NCBI GenBank assembly: GCA_024704765.1
Contig: JAKMXF010000011.1
Coordinates: 665,557-729,556, forward strand
DNA length: 64,000 bases
Direction of reading: 5' to 3'
Source of the DNA: Oopsacas minuta
Lineage: Eukaryota; Porifera; Hexactinellida; Lyssacinosida; Leucopsacidae
This document shows positions 1-10,444 of the stretch, one piece after another. Position 1 is the stretch's first letter. Each line of letters begins with the position of its first letter. The notes beneath the pieces are model-generated. The model saw nothing but the letters and a program-made list of their open reading frames with translations, was not told where the DNA came from and made no database searches. The translations under genes were made by a program, and so were the position numbers.

Positions 1-1
1 A

Positions 2-76
2 GAAATATCCGCACTACAATCAGAATTGGAGAGACTTAGACTCAAAACATTCCCTGCACTCTTACAACTGAGCTAA
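2..76 (+). CDS. 3' end of an unidentified coding exon (partial)
   Basis: An open frame runs from the window edge to a TAA at 74-76 and encodes about 24 residues. They are rich in Leu, Glu, Arg and Gln (ending LRLKTFPALLQLS), which looks like the end of a coiled coil. The gene continues off the left edge and would converge on the calcineurin gene. The fragment is too short to name, and its status as coding rests only on composition and the clean stop, so chance is possible. Confidence 0.4.
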   Translation, partial: EISALQSELERLRLKTFPALLQLS

Positions 77-1055
77 CTATTATATTATTATTATTATTAT
101 TATTATACAGATGATTATACTTATTTATCATATATTAAATGACGTAATCAGTTACATTATACTCTCATTTACAGAAATATTTTAGGGATAATTATCATAG
201 AAATTATCGGAGTGTACGCTACGTTAGTCTTCCTCAATGTGCGGAGGCTGTATACAAAAGATTGTTAACAAATCCTCGAATCTACAGATTTTATGAACAT
301 TGGAGCTAATTATAGCATACACTTTGGGCTGTTATGCTGTTGTGGTATTGTAATTGCGTGGGCAGATATCCCTATATATCTCACAATTAATAAATTAGCA
401 GCTCAGCGTCGAAATACCTACTCCTCGATGATACAATACAGTTTGAACCTAAGTACGTAATAGTCATTGAGAAATGTTTCAAACTACCATCGAATATTTA
501 TGAGAGTCTATAGGCGTGGCGGAAACAAAATGAAAGTTGTACAAATACCATACATTTAATGCAGATTCCAGAAAAAGTGGAACGGAACTTGCCTGACCGG
601 TTTCACCAGCCCTGGCCTACCTCAAATATAATGGAACGAAGTGTCAGTTTATTGGATACCGACATTTCGTTCCAAAAATATATTGAATCAGGTCCTAGAG
701 GCATTCATTGAGTTTGGGGAGTGAGAACTGACCGTGGATAAGTGATGGGACGAAATAGTAAAAACTACATCAAAATTAAGAGAATAGTTCCAGTAAAGGA
801 ATGTTAATAGAACATTGTTACACACATCAATGAACCAATAATAAATACACACAATCTTGATGAACAATCAAACAAACTCTGAAATGAGAGAGAACTCACT
901 ATTAAAATAATCAATAGCAGGCTTAATAACCTACCAACCTACAAACATAGAGTCTACTCGAAATATATATTAAACAACCTAGCAAGTTAAAAGCACTGTA
1001 CAATCCTGGAGTAGAGGGTACAAACAACTTTTTTCTCTTCTAATTTACTTTCATT
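77..1055. other. Intergenic, convergent 3' ends
   Basis: An ATT microsatellite lies at about 82-107. The rest is AT-rich sequence with no frame or RNA gene that I can support. It separates the end of the plus-strand fragment from the stop of the minus-strand calcineurin gene, so it should hold both 3' UTRs. Confidence 0.5.
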
Positions 1056-4019
1056 CTAGGATACTTGGTCCATATTTGCTTCTAGGAGTAGAATTCCTGA
1101 TTCCTTTCTTGGAGGCATTCGTTCATTTCCTTTATCTAAGTCTTTCGCTTGATCGAATGATTTTATTTCACAGATTCCTTTCACCTCTAATTTGTGTATA
1201 GCTGTAGAAGATAATGTATAGTGAAACTCAAATAAGACATATCACCTCGAGAAACGGTTAATTCCACTTAATCGTGCAAAATGACCTGCCCTAAGCCCTG
1301 AAGTTACCCTACTGAGCAGACTCTATTGTATTTAAATATTAAAAACAACTGTATTTGGTGGCTATCACTGACAACTATCCAATATCCACTATTATTATAT
1401 TGTATTAATAAAACTCGAATAACCTGATGCTAATCCCTCTTTCCCTTGTTGTAGAATTCCATAAGGTAATTCACCAGCTGGTGTAAGTCCCTTCAGTCTA
1501 ACTACATTCTCACTCTCCTCTCTGTAGAATAAAACGAAAGTAAATTACATGTCTTTCTAAGGTATATCCTGATTAAGTTTTAACCATGGATGGAAGATTT
1601 ACTGTATCTTCTTGGGTTTTGTTCTAGGTCATTTTGAAGTACTCCTCGCTTGGTTGGAGCGAGGATTTCTATAGAACATAAATCCACCATCCATGGTTAC
1701 ATAGGTAATAAGCATATCTGGAGACCATTTTTATCAAAGCACAATACCTGAGAACACTGAAAACTCGTTGTATCTTCCCTATAGCTCTTATCTTGCTCTT
1801 TATTACTTCTTTTCTATCAGGCACGTCAGGTGGAATTTCCTCATCTAATTATCGTTATAATTACGCATAATACTATACAGGTATTGGAAATTTTGTACTT
1901 TGACTTACCAGTACTATCGTCACTACCGTCATCATCCTCTGGACATATCTTTAGGATATTGAGTAACATTTCTGTAACTTTCTCTCCAACGAATGGAAGA
2001 GACCACGTGAATACATCCATGAAGTTAGGGAGCCAGTAGGGGTGAGGAGAGTATTGGAACTGTCGAATATTCATCACATTATTTTCGTACTTCAATACGG
2101 CGGCTATAGGAACTCAATTATTTAAGCTATTCAGTCAATTACTTTTTGAAAGAATCGGGTATACGTACTATAGTATATGAACTACAGATTAGTTGTAAGG
2201 TTTGGTACCGATATATCGGAAATGAAAAATATCGAAAATATCAAAATATCAATTATCGATGACTAACTATACCTTTATTATTAAAAACATCTAGATAATT
2301 GGGAGCTGAGAATATAGTAATTAGAGACGGGAATCCTTTACATTTCTCATACATCTTATAACTACACAAATAATGTTTATTATTCAGAATATACCATGGA
2401 TAAGAACAGTAAATAATAATAGGAAATTACCCAGCATCTTGAGCTTCATGTGCTCTTATGATAGACAGCAGTTGATTCTTTGATAAGAACTCACATACAG
2501 CTTGAAAACTAGTTAAAAAGCGCGAAATTAGAATACTTCTAGAATCGACGAAAATCCTCTATATGCAAACTAGATATTTAACCATGGATGGTGGATTTGG
2601 TTGGAGGGAGGATTTCTATATAACATAATCCACAATTCATTGCTAAGTATATGGGAACCATTTTCGTATGGGACCATGGCTTAACAGGTTACCTGTAGAA
2701 ATAAGAACAACCTCTGACAGTATTATGACTGAAGAATTCTGTCCCACTACTCTCTTCACTGCCGTATTTCTCAAGAGGATCTGACCATAATAAGTCACAC
2801 ATTACACCGCTAGGAGGAATCTCTTGGAACCGATCAATCTAATGCAGATACGAGTAACAATACAGCAATAATACGTATAAGTTGATTTTAAGCAAGGGTA
2901 AGAATCATTATTAGAGCCTAGCAGTTTCAATTCCTTAATTTATTTAATATCCTTATTATATTGTAAAAAGTTGAACCACAACAGATATATTACAGAATAT
3001 TCTACATGTCTTTACTTATACCTTAACGATGTCTTCAAGAGAAGTGATTTCAGGAGATAACCCTCCATGTACACATAAGAACTGATTGTTCATTATAGCA
3101 GCAAGGGGGAGACAGTCAAATGCATCCATACACTCATCATACAGATTTTCTGAATACTTTATACAGCCTATATACACACAAATAATAATACAAAATAGTG
3201 TTATTATATAAAATTATGGGTTTCATATTTTTCGCCAAATGTATCGTGAATTTCAGAGATATTGAGAGGTAATTATTTAGGAGGGAAGATACAGTAGAAC
3301 TCGGATAAGACGTACACTCATAGTACATACTATTTTGACGAAGAGGTACCGTATATGTTATCCGAATTGTAGTGTAATGTATAAAAGTTAAATAATACAC
3401 ATACATTCTTGTTTGAAAGTAAAGTACTCAGTGAGATGTCTACACTCATGATTTCCTCTCAACATGAACAGTGTAGTAGGATACGATGCCTTTAGAGACC
3501 ATAAGTATAATACACACTCTATAGAGAAGTAACCACGATCTACGTAATCTCCCAGGAATAGATAAGTAGTGGATTCAATAGATCCTCCTACTTCAAATAG
3601 TTTGAGGAGGTCAAAGAATTGTCCGTGTACATCTCCACACACTGTAACAGGACGACTACACTCTATCTTCAATAAATTGTCTTCTTTTCTTAGAAGTTCC
3701 TTGCCTTCTCGGATTATCCTGTTATGAATTCGAGAACTCATTAGTAAAATCAATTCATAAGGGGAAAAGATAAGAATTTACCTGAGAGCTGCATCCTCTT
3801 CTATCCGGCCTTCCTGCTTCAAGTGCTCCTTCAATACTTGAGACAATACTTTACCATCTTCTGTATACAGCTGATCCATCTTTAGGAATTCCTTTGCTGG
3901 ATGAGGAATATCTGGAAAAGATTGGAAAATTTAATATATTTTGAAAATTGAATTTCTACAATTTATGTACCTGGTTTCATTCTGCCTTTAGTCTGGGGAA
4001 GATCTTCCTTGTTTGCCAT
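1056..4019 (-). CDS. PPP3CA-like: Calcineurin A, Ca2+/calmodulin-dependent Ser/Thr phosphatase catalytic subunit
   Basis: Eleven exons (minus strand: 4019-3971, 3911-3782, 3736-3405, 3167-3022, 2838-2693, 2508-2431, 2361-2273, 2103-1909, 1808-1748, 1521-1424, 1201-1056) give a 489-residue protein in one intact frame, close to the family's usual length. The metallophosphatase motifs GDVHGQ, GDYVDRG and RGNHE are present, followed by the CNB-binding region ([14 protein letters not shown]), a calmodulin-binding segment ([20 protein letters not shown]), and an autoinhibitory exon carrying [20 protein letters not shown]. It dephosphorylates targets such as NFAT when Ca2+/calmodulin is bound. The ATG at 4019 gives a short N-terminus before the conserved block. 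Exon 10 ends at a weak donor (gttatt). Failure to splice there would add nine residues and a stop, removing the autoinhibitory exon. Inverted-repeat elements sit in two introns. Identification is secure. Exon 10-11 splicing is the least certain junction, but the phase matches and the exon 11 protein is unmistakable. Confidence 0.95.
1581..1699. repeat. MITE-like inverted repeat, family C (calcineurin intron 9)
   Basis: A perfect 13-bp terminal inverted repeat (TAACCATGGATGG at the left, its complement ending at 1699) brackets about 119 bp inside an intron. A second, degraded copy lies in another intron of the same gene at about 2579-2640, sharing ACCATGGATGGTGGATT and the internal gaggatttctata block. 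Partial matches occur near 24998 and 57279. No coding capacity is seen. It looks like a non-autonomous DNA transposon remnant. Confidence 0.7.
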
Positions 4020-4949
4020 AACAATTATGCTAAATAAAACCTCTAACAATTAATAAACTGAGATTCGAATATTTGAGGATAACAACAATAAACCGTGTAC
4101 GAAAAGTCGGATTTTCATATTGGCATGTGCTGAGGTTCGCGAAAATGCGAAAATTGAGGCTAATTTGATAACTTGTGAGATGTTGATTGGACATATTCAA
4201 GATAACAAGTATTTATATTCGGGAACAAGGTAAGATAAATACTCTAATTTTAGAAATAGGACTATCTAAGTAGCAATTCCAATAGTACGTAGATACCACC
4301 ACATAATGCTAACCAATTCCACTAGTTCTTCCGTCATTAACAACTTTCAAACAATAAGAGTTACGTATAATGTGTAAAGATATTGTATGCGAATAATGTA
4401 AACATCTACTAATGCACGTCGATAGGAGTAACGCCATGTGTTTATGTTATATCGTATATTCCGGGGGTATATTTTGGGAACGGCTCCTCATCTTGGTGCT
4501 ATCTGGGGAAATTACAATTTCTGAAGTTATAATCGTAATGCACAGGGGCAGATTCTTATTTATTACATAATCTCTCATACCTTGTTTAGAGATATCGAGT
4601 GGATCTCGCATATTAGCAATCGAATTTTGCAGGATTTTCTTTGCGCTATTACAATGTGCACTTTATGTCCATGAAAATAAGTTACTAATAGGGGAACATC
4701 ACTGTAGAAATGACAGTTATCTGAAGTTTCCAGTTTACACAGTATTAATATTCAGAACCTGGAAAGAGACTATTATCATCGGGTAAAATTCCCAAAATTT
4801 CCCCTGAACAAATGAATTGAGTGACTGCACTGACTATACCATGTAAGGTTCAATTCAATTAATGGCGTAATTATCGTATTATGATAAGTAAAGTGAGTAC
4901 TATATGATAGCATAAATTTAGTGTATGCTATTCTATACGGATTATAATG
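4020..4949. other. Intergenic, upstream of calcineurin A
   Basis: No supportable gene. The sequence TTTAGC (minus strand) at 4034-4029 precedes the calcineurin ATG by 9 nt and resembles a splice acceptor or initiator. A short repeat at about 4662-4725 (tgtccatgaaaa, then ttactaatagg and cactgtagaaatgacag) recurs near 5575-5650 and, degraded, near 45555-45600. Confidence 0.5.
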
Positions 4950-5237
4950 TTAGTTCTTAGATTCTCGTTCTGCTTGTCTACGCTGGAGAATAGCCATAAC
5001 CTTGTCTCTCTCCTCGGCTAGTTCTGGTTCACGTTTTCTCCGGTTTGCTAGTATTTCCTCGGCAGCAGCATCAGCATCGTAATTCTTGTAGAAATTGTTG
5101 ATACGATCCCGTCTCGGTACGAAGTAGGAGTACCAGAAGATCATCCCTCCCACGACTGATAGAACACTCGCAATCTGTACGTGACGAGATAGATAGTTAG
5201 AAGCGATGTTACGTAACATAGGTTTTGGTATAGACAT
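4950..5237 (-). CDS. COX6C: Cytochrome c oxidase subunit 6C
   Basis: Single-exon 95-residue protein. Residues ~5-10 (PKPMLR), a membrane segment at about 20-40 (IASVLSVVGGMIFWYSYFV) and the following basic, tyrosine-rich FYKNYD block match the small nuclear-encoded COX6C subunit, which spans the inner mitochondrial membrane and stabilises complex IV. The C-terminal tail (AEEILANRRKREPELAEERD onward) is charged and longer than in the mammalian protein, which is about 75 residues. GCTAGC lies 3 nt upstream of the ATG. It shares the window with COX6A and ATP synthase subunit g on the same strand. The family call is good. The tail function is unknown. Confidence 0.85.
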   Translation of the reverse strand: MSIPKPMLRNIASNYLSRHVQIASVLSVVGGMIFWYSYFVPRRDRINNFYKNYDADAAAEEILANRRKREPELAEERDKVMAILQRRQAERESKN

Positions 5238-5796
5238 CGTGCTAGCTTGCTATATCTAGCCGTAAGAAATCAAGAATTTATAAGATAAATTCAAGGAAAT
5301 GCCTGGGATATTTAGCTTTCAGATATAATAAAGTAAATTTAGTAAAAATTGCATGTACAGTAGAGTAGTAGATGCCAGTTATAGGAACATATATTGCTAC
5401 TCCCAAGGGTGACCAGCACCCACTGTATGTTGAAATGTATAATCTCAAGGGATACAACATAATTACAAAAGTAACTAACAGGAGTCTCAGTATAAGAGTG
5501 AGATTTTCACTATGAATGCTATCAAAAATATGATTCTAACGTAAAGCTTTATCTACCATACAAAAATAGACTATATGTCCATGAAAAGAGTTGCTAATAG
5601 GCTGATTTTGCTATATGACGAATTACATATAGGCACACCACTGTAGTATGACAGAATGACGCTATGCAGGCTGCAGCTGTAGTGCAGTGCTGGGTCACAC
5701 AAAATAAATCGCTAGTTTGAACTTAAGCGAAAAATACCATAATGGAAATGATAGATATCTTATATTTATTGCTAAAATCGTAATACAAATTATGCT
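5238..5796. other. Intergenic between SAP18 and COX6C
   Basis: Contains a copy of the short repeat seen near 4662 (about 5575-5650). A 60-codon open frame at 5278-5460 has no family resemblance and no partner exons. Nothing else is supportable. The stretch should include the SAP18 3' UTR and the COX6C promoter. Confidence 0.5.
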
Positions 5797-6345
5797 TCAA
5801 GACTTGCTAATTTGATCTTTCCGCTTCCCTCTATCTCTATCCTTCTTACCACTATCAGGGCGTTTAATACTAATAGCAATGTCTATATAATCTCCTATCT
5901 GAAACTTTTGACTTGATAAAGTACAATTATCATCTTGTCCTCGTTTCCCAGCTGTTGTAACACCTATATCTTTAATTCTGAATATAGCTGATCCTCTGAC
6001 TCTATTCCCCGTGTGGTAGGGAAATACAGTAGCGAATGAGAATATAGTTCCTTTCTGTCTTGTATCAGGATTCACCTCATGGACCAGGGACATCAATTCT
6101 TTCAGTGTACAATCCATCCATGTGTATATCTGTAATTCATCAGCTGGTACTTTTCCACTGGAAAAATCCTGTGATCTATGATGTCTGCCATTAGAATTAC
6201 AGAATACACGTAGTAATAGAGGGCAGGTACTTTGTCTGTCTATTGTGTTAGGGAGGAAACCTGCTATAAACCTCTCTCTGTCACGAATAGGAGGGTCTCT
6301 GAGGTTGATAGGGGAACGAGAACGAGAGCGACGCTTGGAGGCCAT
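5797..6345 (-). CDS. SAP18: SAP18, Sin3-associated / ASAP complex subunit
   Basis: Intronless 182-residue frame. The ubiquitin-like SAP18 core is clear: CPLLLRVFCNSNGRHH at about residue 41-56, then ELQIYTWMDCTLKELMSLV, FSFATVFP and SQKFQIGDYIDIAI. SAP18 binds Sin3-HDAC and, with RNPS1 and Acinus or Pinin, forms the ASAP/PSAP splicing complexes in the nucleus. The N-terminus carries a short RS stretch (RRSRSRSP) and the C-terminus is Lys/Arg-rich; I do not recall the RS stretch in the mammalian protein. GCTAG lies 16 nt before the ATG. Identification is firm. Confidence 0.95.
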   Translation of the reverse strand: MASKRRSRSRSPINLRDPPIRDRERFIAGFLPNTIDRQSTCPLLLRVFCNSNGRHHRSQDFSSGKVPADELQIYTWMDCTLKELMSLVHEVNPDTRQKGTIFSFATVFPYHTGNRVRGSAIFRIKDIGVTTAGKRGQDDNCTLSSQKFQIGDYIDIAISIKRPDSGKKDRDRGKRKDQISKS

Positions 6346-6968
6346 AACAATATACCAATAGCTAGTGGTTGAAAGAAAATGGTAATGATATCAATTTGAT
6401 AAGCGCTATTAATAGTCTTCTTACAATACCCTGACTACAGTATAGTTATAACGAGAATAGATAAACGAATAGTGCTCATATCGACGGAGATCAAAATCCA
6501 CATTCTCATATACGTATCTACTCTCTAATATTATCCGAGATTTATCAATTAATGATAATGGGATGTTTTAACTTTAAAGTGAGTTAATTTTTCTATTATT
6601 TAAGAGAATTCCTTGAGGGAATAGGCGTTGCTGGCAACCCCAGAGGAATTGTCAGCAACCCAAATAGTAATTCCTAGATTACTGGCGAGTGGGTCACCGA
6701 ACTTTCTAATAGCTTGAACGATCCAACGGGTGCTCACTCTCTAAATGACCCCTGAAGAATACGAAAGGATACAAAGCATATTATAATATATAGTCTGCTA
6801 TGATTACTAACTACAAAACGGTAAGAAATTACTAAACAACACAAAAATGCGTGTTAATGAGATAAATACAAGACTAATAAAATGATTAACTCAAATACGA
6901 AATTAGAATTTTCCTACACTAGATACAATTTTCTTAACTAACTACAGTTTGCTCTTCTCTACTACTAG
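6346..6968. other. Intergenic between IDH and SAP18
   Basis: No gene or RNA seen. Contains ordinary AT-rich sequence plus a short imperfect inverted patch around 6610-6660 (gcgttgctggcaacc, then gtcagcaacc). The IDH 3' UTR and SAP18 promoter must lie here. Confidence 0.45.
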
Positions 6969-9368
6969 TCAAGAACATTTTAACTTTATATTATCGCCCA
7001 GTTTGTCAATAAACTCAAAAGTATTCAAATAATCTTCACGCTCTACATTGGGTAATCCCTTGATACAAGCAGCAAGATCTTTGGTCATGAAACCTGATTC
7101 AATTGTGTCAATACATACTTGTTCTAGAATATTCGAGAAGTCAGCTAGAGCTGTATTTTTGTCTAGTTTAGCTCTGTGTTGTAGCCCTCTGCTCCAGGCG
7201 AATATGGAAGCTATGGGATTTGTAGATGTCTCTTTACCTACAATAATTATGACAAGTGAAATACGATGTTTATTAGTAAAGAAAGTAAGAAACAGAGTAG
7301 ATAATTGTCATATCAATCGAATATGCTGAATCCGATTTCACACCTTGATTAATCATATGTAAATATACATATATATATATATATACGTATATTGTTTTAA
7401 TGAATATAAAGTGTACAAATTACTGGAATTTCAAAATATCGATAGAGAGTCTAGAGTATTGATCTCATCAACGTGTACATAAGAGCAACCAAGTGTGCTG
7501 ATTCAGAATATCTCATTTTCAAGTTTGTCATATGTAATTTAATTGAATATTAAACGAACATACGCGGGTAAGTGTTTGCAAGCTGCTCAGTAATATATTT
7601 CTAGAAAATCAAATCTTTTGATTCTCTACACAGGTAACATAACTAACCCTGCTGATGCTGTCTATAATGCCGTGTAACAGTTCCATGTGCAGCCTCAGCT
7701 TCTACTGTTATACCATCAGGACATACTAGCACACTAGTCATCATTCCTAGAGACCCATATCCCTGAGCTACTGTATCAGATTGTACATCACCGTCATAGT
7801 TCTTACATGCCCATACGAACCCTCCCTCTGATTTAATACAGTATGCTACCATGTCATCTATCAGTCTGTGTTCATACCAAATCTTCTTAGCATCATATTG
7901 AGCTTGATATTCCCTCTCATAGATATCCTATCAAAGAATTCGTTACGATTCACGAAAATGTATCTATTGTATTCGTTCTGACATTTATGGCTTAACCTTG
8001 CATTGTCAGATACCAAGGATGATACATTTTGAAATTTCAATACCTGTGAGGAGGGGCGAGCGAACGTGCAGTTTTAAAGTATAAACTTACTATTTCCTAT
8101 TATTAGATATATAATATTTATTACAAATTATCATATTATAGGACTTTTTGAGTTACAAGCATCTCTCTCCTTTCGCGGAGGTGACGTTCCTAAAATTTCC
8201 TCGCAAGGAGAGAGCCGTGAGACTATCTGTACAAGTATAAGTATGTTTATAAAACTATACAAGAAAAAGTAACCTGAAAAATATCCTTAAATCTCCCATC
8301 ATATTTCTTCAGTATAGTATTCTTAGTAGATAGATATAATGGCCATTCCTTCTGTAGAGCAACTTTAAAACAAGCATGAGCAAAGTCCTCAATTGATTTA
8401 TCTGTATTGTACATAGCCATGGCTACCCCGGGACCTTCATACTCATGCACAATGTAGCTTTGTCCTTCACCACCATCAGTTGGTTTGTAGCTGATTGTCA
8501 ATGTACCAGCACCTGGTACTACGAAGTCAGTAGCTTTATATTGATCAGCATGGGCGTGTCTCCCGATTATAATTGATTTAGTCCAACCAGGGACTAAACG
8601 AGGAATGTTACTACAGATGATAGCCTCTCTGAATACTGTTCCCCCTAGGATATTCCTGATTGTACCGTTAGGAGATTTCCACATCTTCTTGAGGTTGAAT
8701 TCTTCAACTCGTTTCTCATCTGGTGTGATTGTAGCACATTTTATTCCTACATTGTACTTCTTTATCGCTTGTGCGCATTCAAATGTTACCTAGTTGAAAA
8801 AAAGTTATGGAAATTCGAAATGGGATGATGAAATTAGCTACAGTCAACTGCTGTAAAATCGAAAAAGTATGAAATTGTAATAAAAAAGGTCCCAAACCGT
8901 CAAAGTAACATAATTCATCGGTTGCATCGTAGTAATTATCACCGCCCCTTTGAGCTTCGATATAACGCGAGTTGACTTTATTTCAATATTTTCTAAAATT
9001 CAGAGATATAATTGTCCCAGGAAATGCGAAATGGTTCATTTTGTTCCCAAATTTCCTATTTTCGATACACATGCGAAAACAAATGATCCCTTCGAGTTGG
9101 ATAACATGCAGACGATACTCACTTTATCATCTGTCAGATCTCTATTCTCAATTCCCAAATCAAAACTCTTTATATCTAACTCCACAAAAGGGAATATCAA
9201 CTTTTCCTTTATAAGCTCCCATATAACTCGTGTCATCTCATCTCCCTTCACTTCTACCACTGTACCGCCCTGTATTTTCTTGCTGCTGCTTGCCATGTTA
9301 CTTACTGAACGTAACAACGTATTTGATGAGAAAGAATGTATGTAGTTTGTTGTAAATTTGTGTCTCAA
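6969..9368 (-). CDS. IDH1/IDH2-like: NADP-dependent isocitrate dehydrogenase
   Basis: Four exons (9368-9123, 8789-8274, 7927-7648, 7237-6969) encode 436 residues from the first in-frame ATG, or 412 from the internal ATG at 9296. It converts isocitrate to 2-oxoglutarate and CO2 with NADP+. Conserved blocks: DGDEMTR-type start ([10 protein letters not shown]), [50 protein letters not shown] and the adenine-binding [12 protein letters not shown]. The extra 24 residues before the internal Met ([16 protein letters not shown]...) are basic and Ser/Thr-rich with no acidic residue, like a mitochondrial presequence. The C-terminus KLKCS is not a standard peroxisomal signal. Either one mitochondrial protein or two forms by alternative starts are possible. 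The enzyme assignment is secure. Confidence 0.95.
8839..8980. repeat. MITE family A copy in IDH intron 1
   Basis: Begins TACAGTCAAC and ends with its inverted form (cgatataacgcgagttgact). The interior shares ggtcccaaaccgtcaaagt and a gagcttcgatataac block with the copies at 11875, 35836 and 63127. About 140-170 bp with no coding capacity. Ends in TA, consistent with a mariner-like target site. Confidence 0.8.
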
Positions 9369-10444
9369 CGTAGAACAAAGATGAAGTATTAATCTACTGT
9401 GAGTCAGAGCCAGAATGTAGACTAATATAGCAAATGTAATACATTAAATAATTACAAAAGGAATTTACTTATTTAGATTTCATTAGGTAATTAATATTCT
9501 GTCAGTGTAGGTAAGTAATATTCTGCAATTAGTATGAAGGAATAACTATAATAATAATAATAATGTAGTGTCTGTAATATAAATTATGGGTATCAGGTTT
9601 AGATCAAATCTTGTAGCGGGAAGGTTTTTTTTATTAAAATCCAGACATTTGAGGATTTTCTGAATAAAACTGGGACTTTCCTGAACAGGATCGAACCATA
9701 GAAATAACTGGTAAGCGAATCGCTCCAACGTAGGTGTCGTAAACCACCAGGGCAATCCGGAATGTCCGGGGCAGACCTCCGGAATTATCCTTTGGTTCAT
9801 TCAATGGATAGTTTGTTATAACCTTTATCATACTCAATCGATAATGTATTATGAAGTCTCAATTACAAGCTATCCATTACTCAAAATAAAAATATTTCGG
9901 TGTCATGCCCGATTTCCAGTTCAGAAGTTAGCTTATTTCTACACAATTTCTAGTACAGGGTGGTGTCTGCTCACTGGCTGTCCCAAGGGGGGCAAACAGG
10001 GCAGCTGCCCTGGATTTGAAAATCCTGGCCTCGGGGTTGCCAGATCTTCGGACCACCAATGCTTATTATATAATAATATTTTGCACCGAGTTTTCCCGTG
10101 TTAGAAATCCTGGGACCGCCCATGTGTCTGCTACATGCTAACAATGCAACATTTCTCGAAAAATCCCAAAACGGATTCTTGTGAATTTGGAAAAGTTGCA
10201 GAGCATAAATTCTACATCCAACAGAATCAAGCATCAAATATATTAATAAGCCCTTTAACGACTATAAGTAGTTACTGATTGGGTTAACTTGCAGAAATGC
10301 GAATAAAAACAATATTTGAATCACTCAGACAAATTATTACACATAACCATAGCTATGAAATAACAAACAATCAAAATATATAATATATAATACTTATCAT
10401 AAATGAGAGTTCAAAAATGGAATAATTATACCCTAGCAACGAGG
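9369..10444. other. Intergenic upstream of IDH, with GC-rich repeat
   Basis: Contains an ATA run near 9549, a tRNA-like fragment on the minus strand at about 9683-9770 (a B-box-like GGTTCGATCCTG but no convincing cloverleaf), and a GC-rich block at about 9976-10125 with a 16-bp perfect palindrome (9997-10012, cagggcagctgccctg). The block looks like part of a dispersed repeat. No gene supported. Confidence 0.5.

Noticed and set aside
5278-5460. 60-residue open frame between COX6C and SAP18
   Set aside because: No family resemblance, no start context and no splice partners; it lies where UTR is expected.
8950-9345. Plus-strand 131-residue frame
   Set aside because: It is the reverse shadow of IDH exon 1, whose protein is unmistakable on the other strand.
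9683-9770. tRNA gene on the minus strand
   Set aside because: A GGTTCGATCCTG box resembles a B box, but the T stem does not pair and no acceptor stem or proper anticodon arm could be drawn. A tRNA-derived repeat fragment is more likely.
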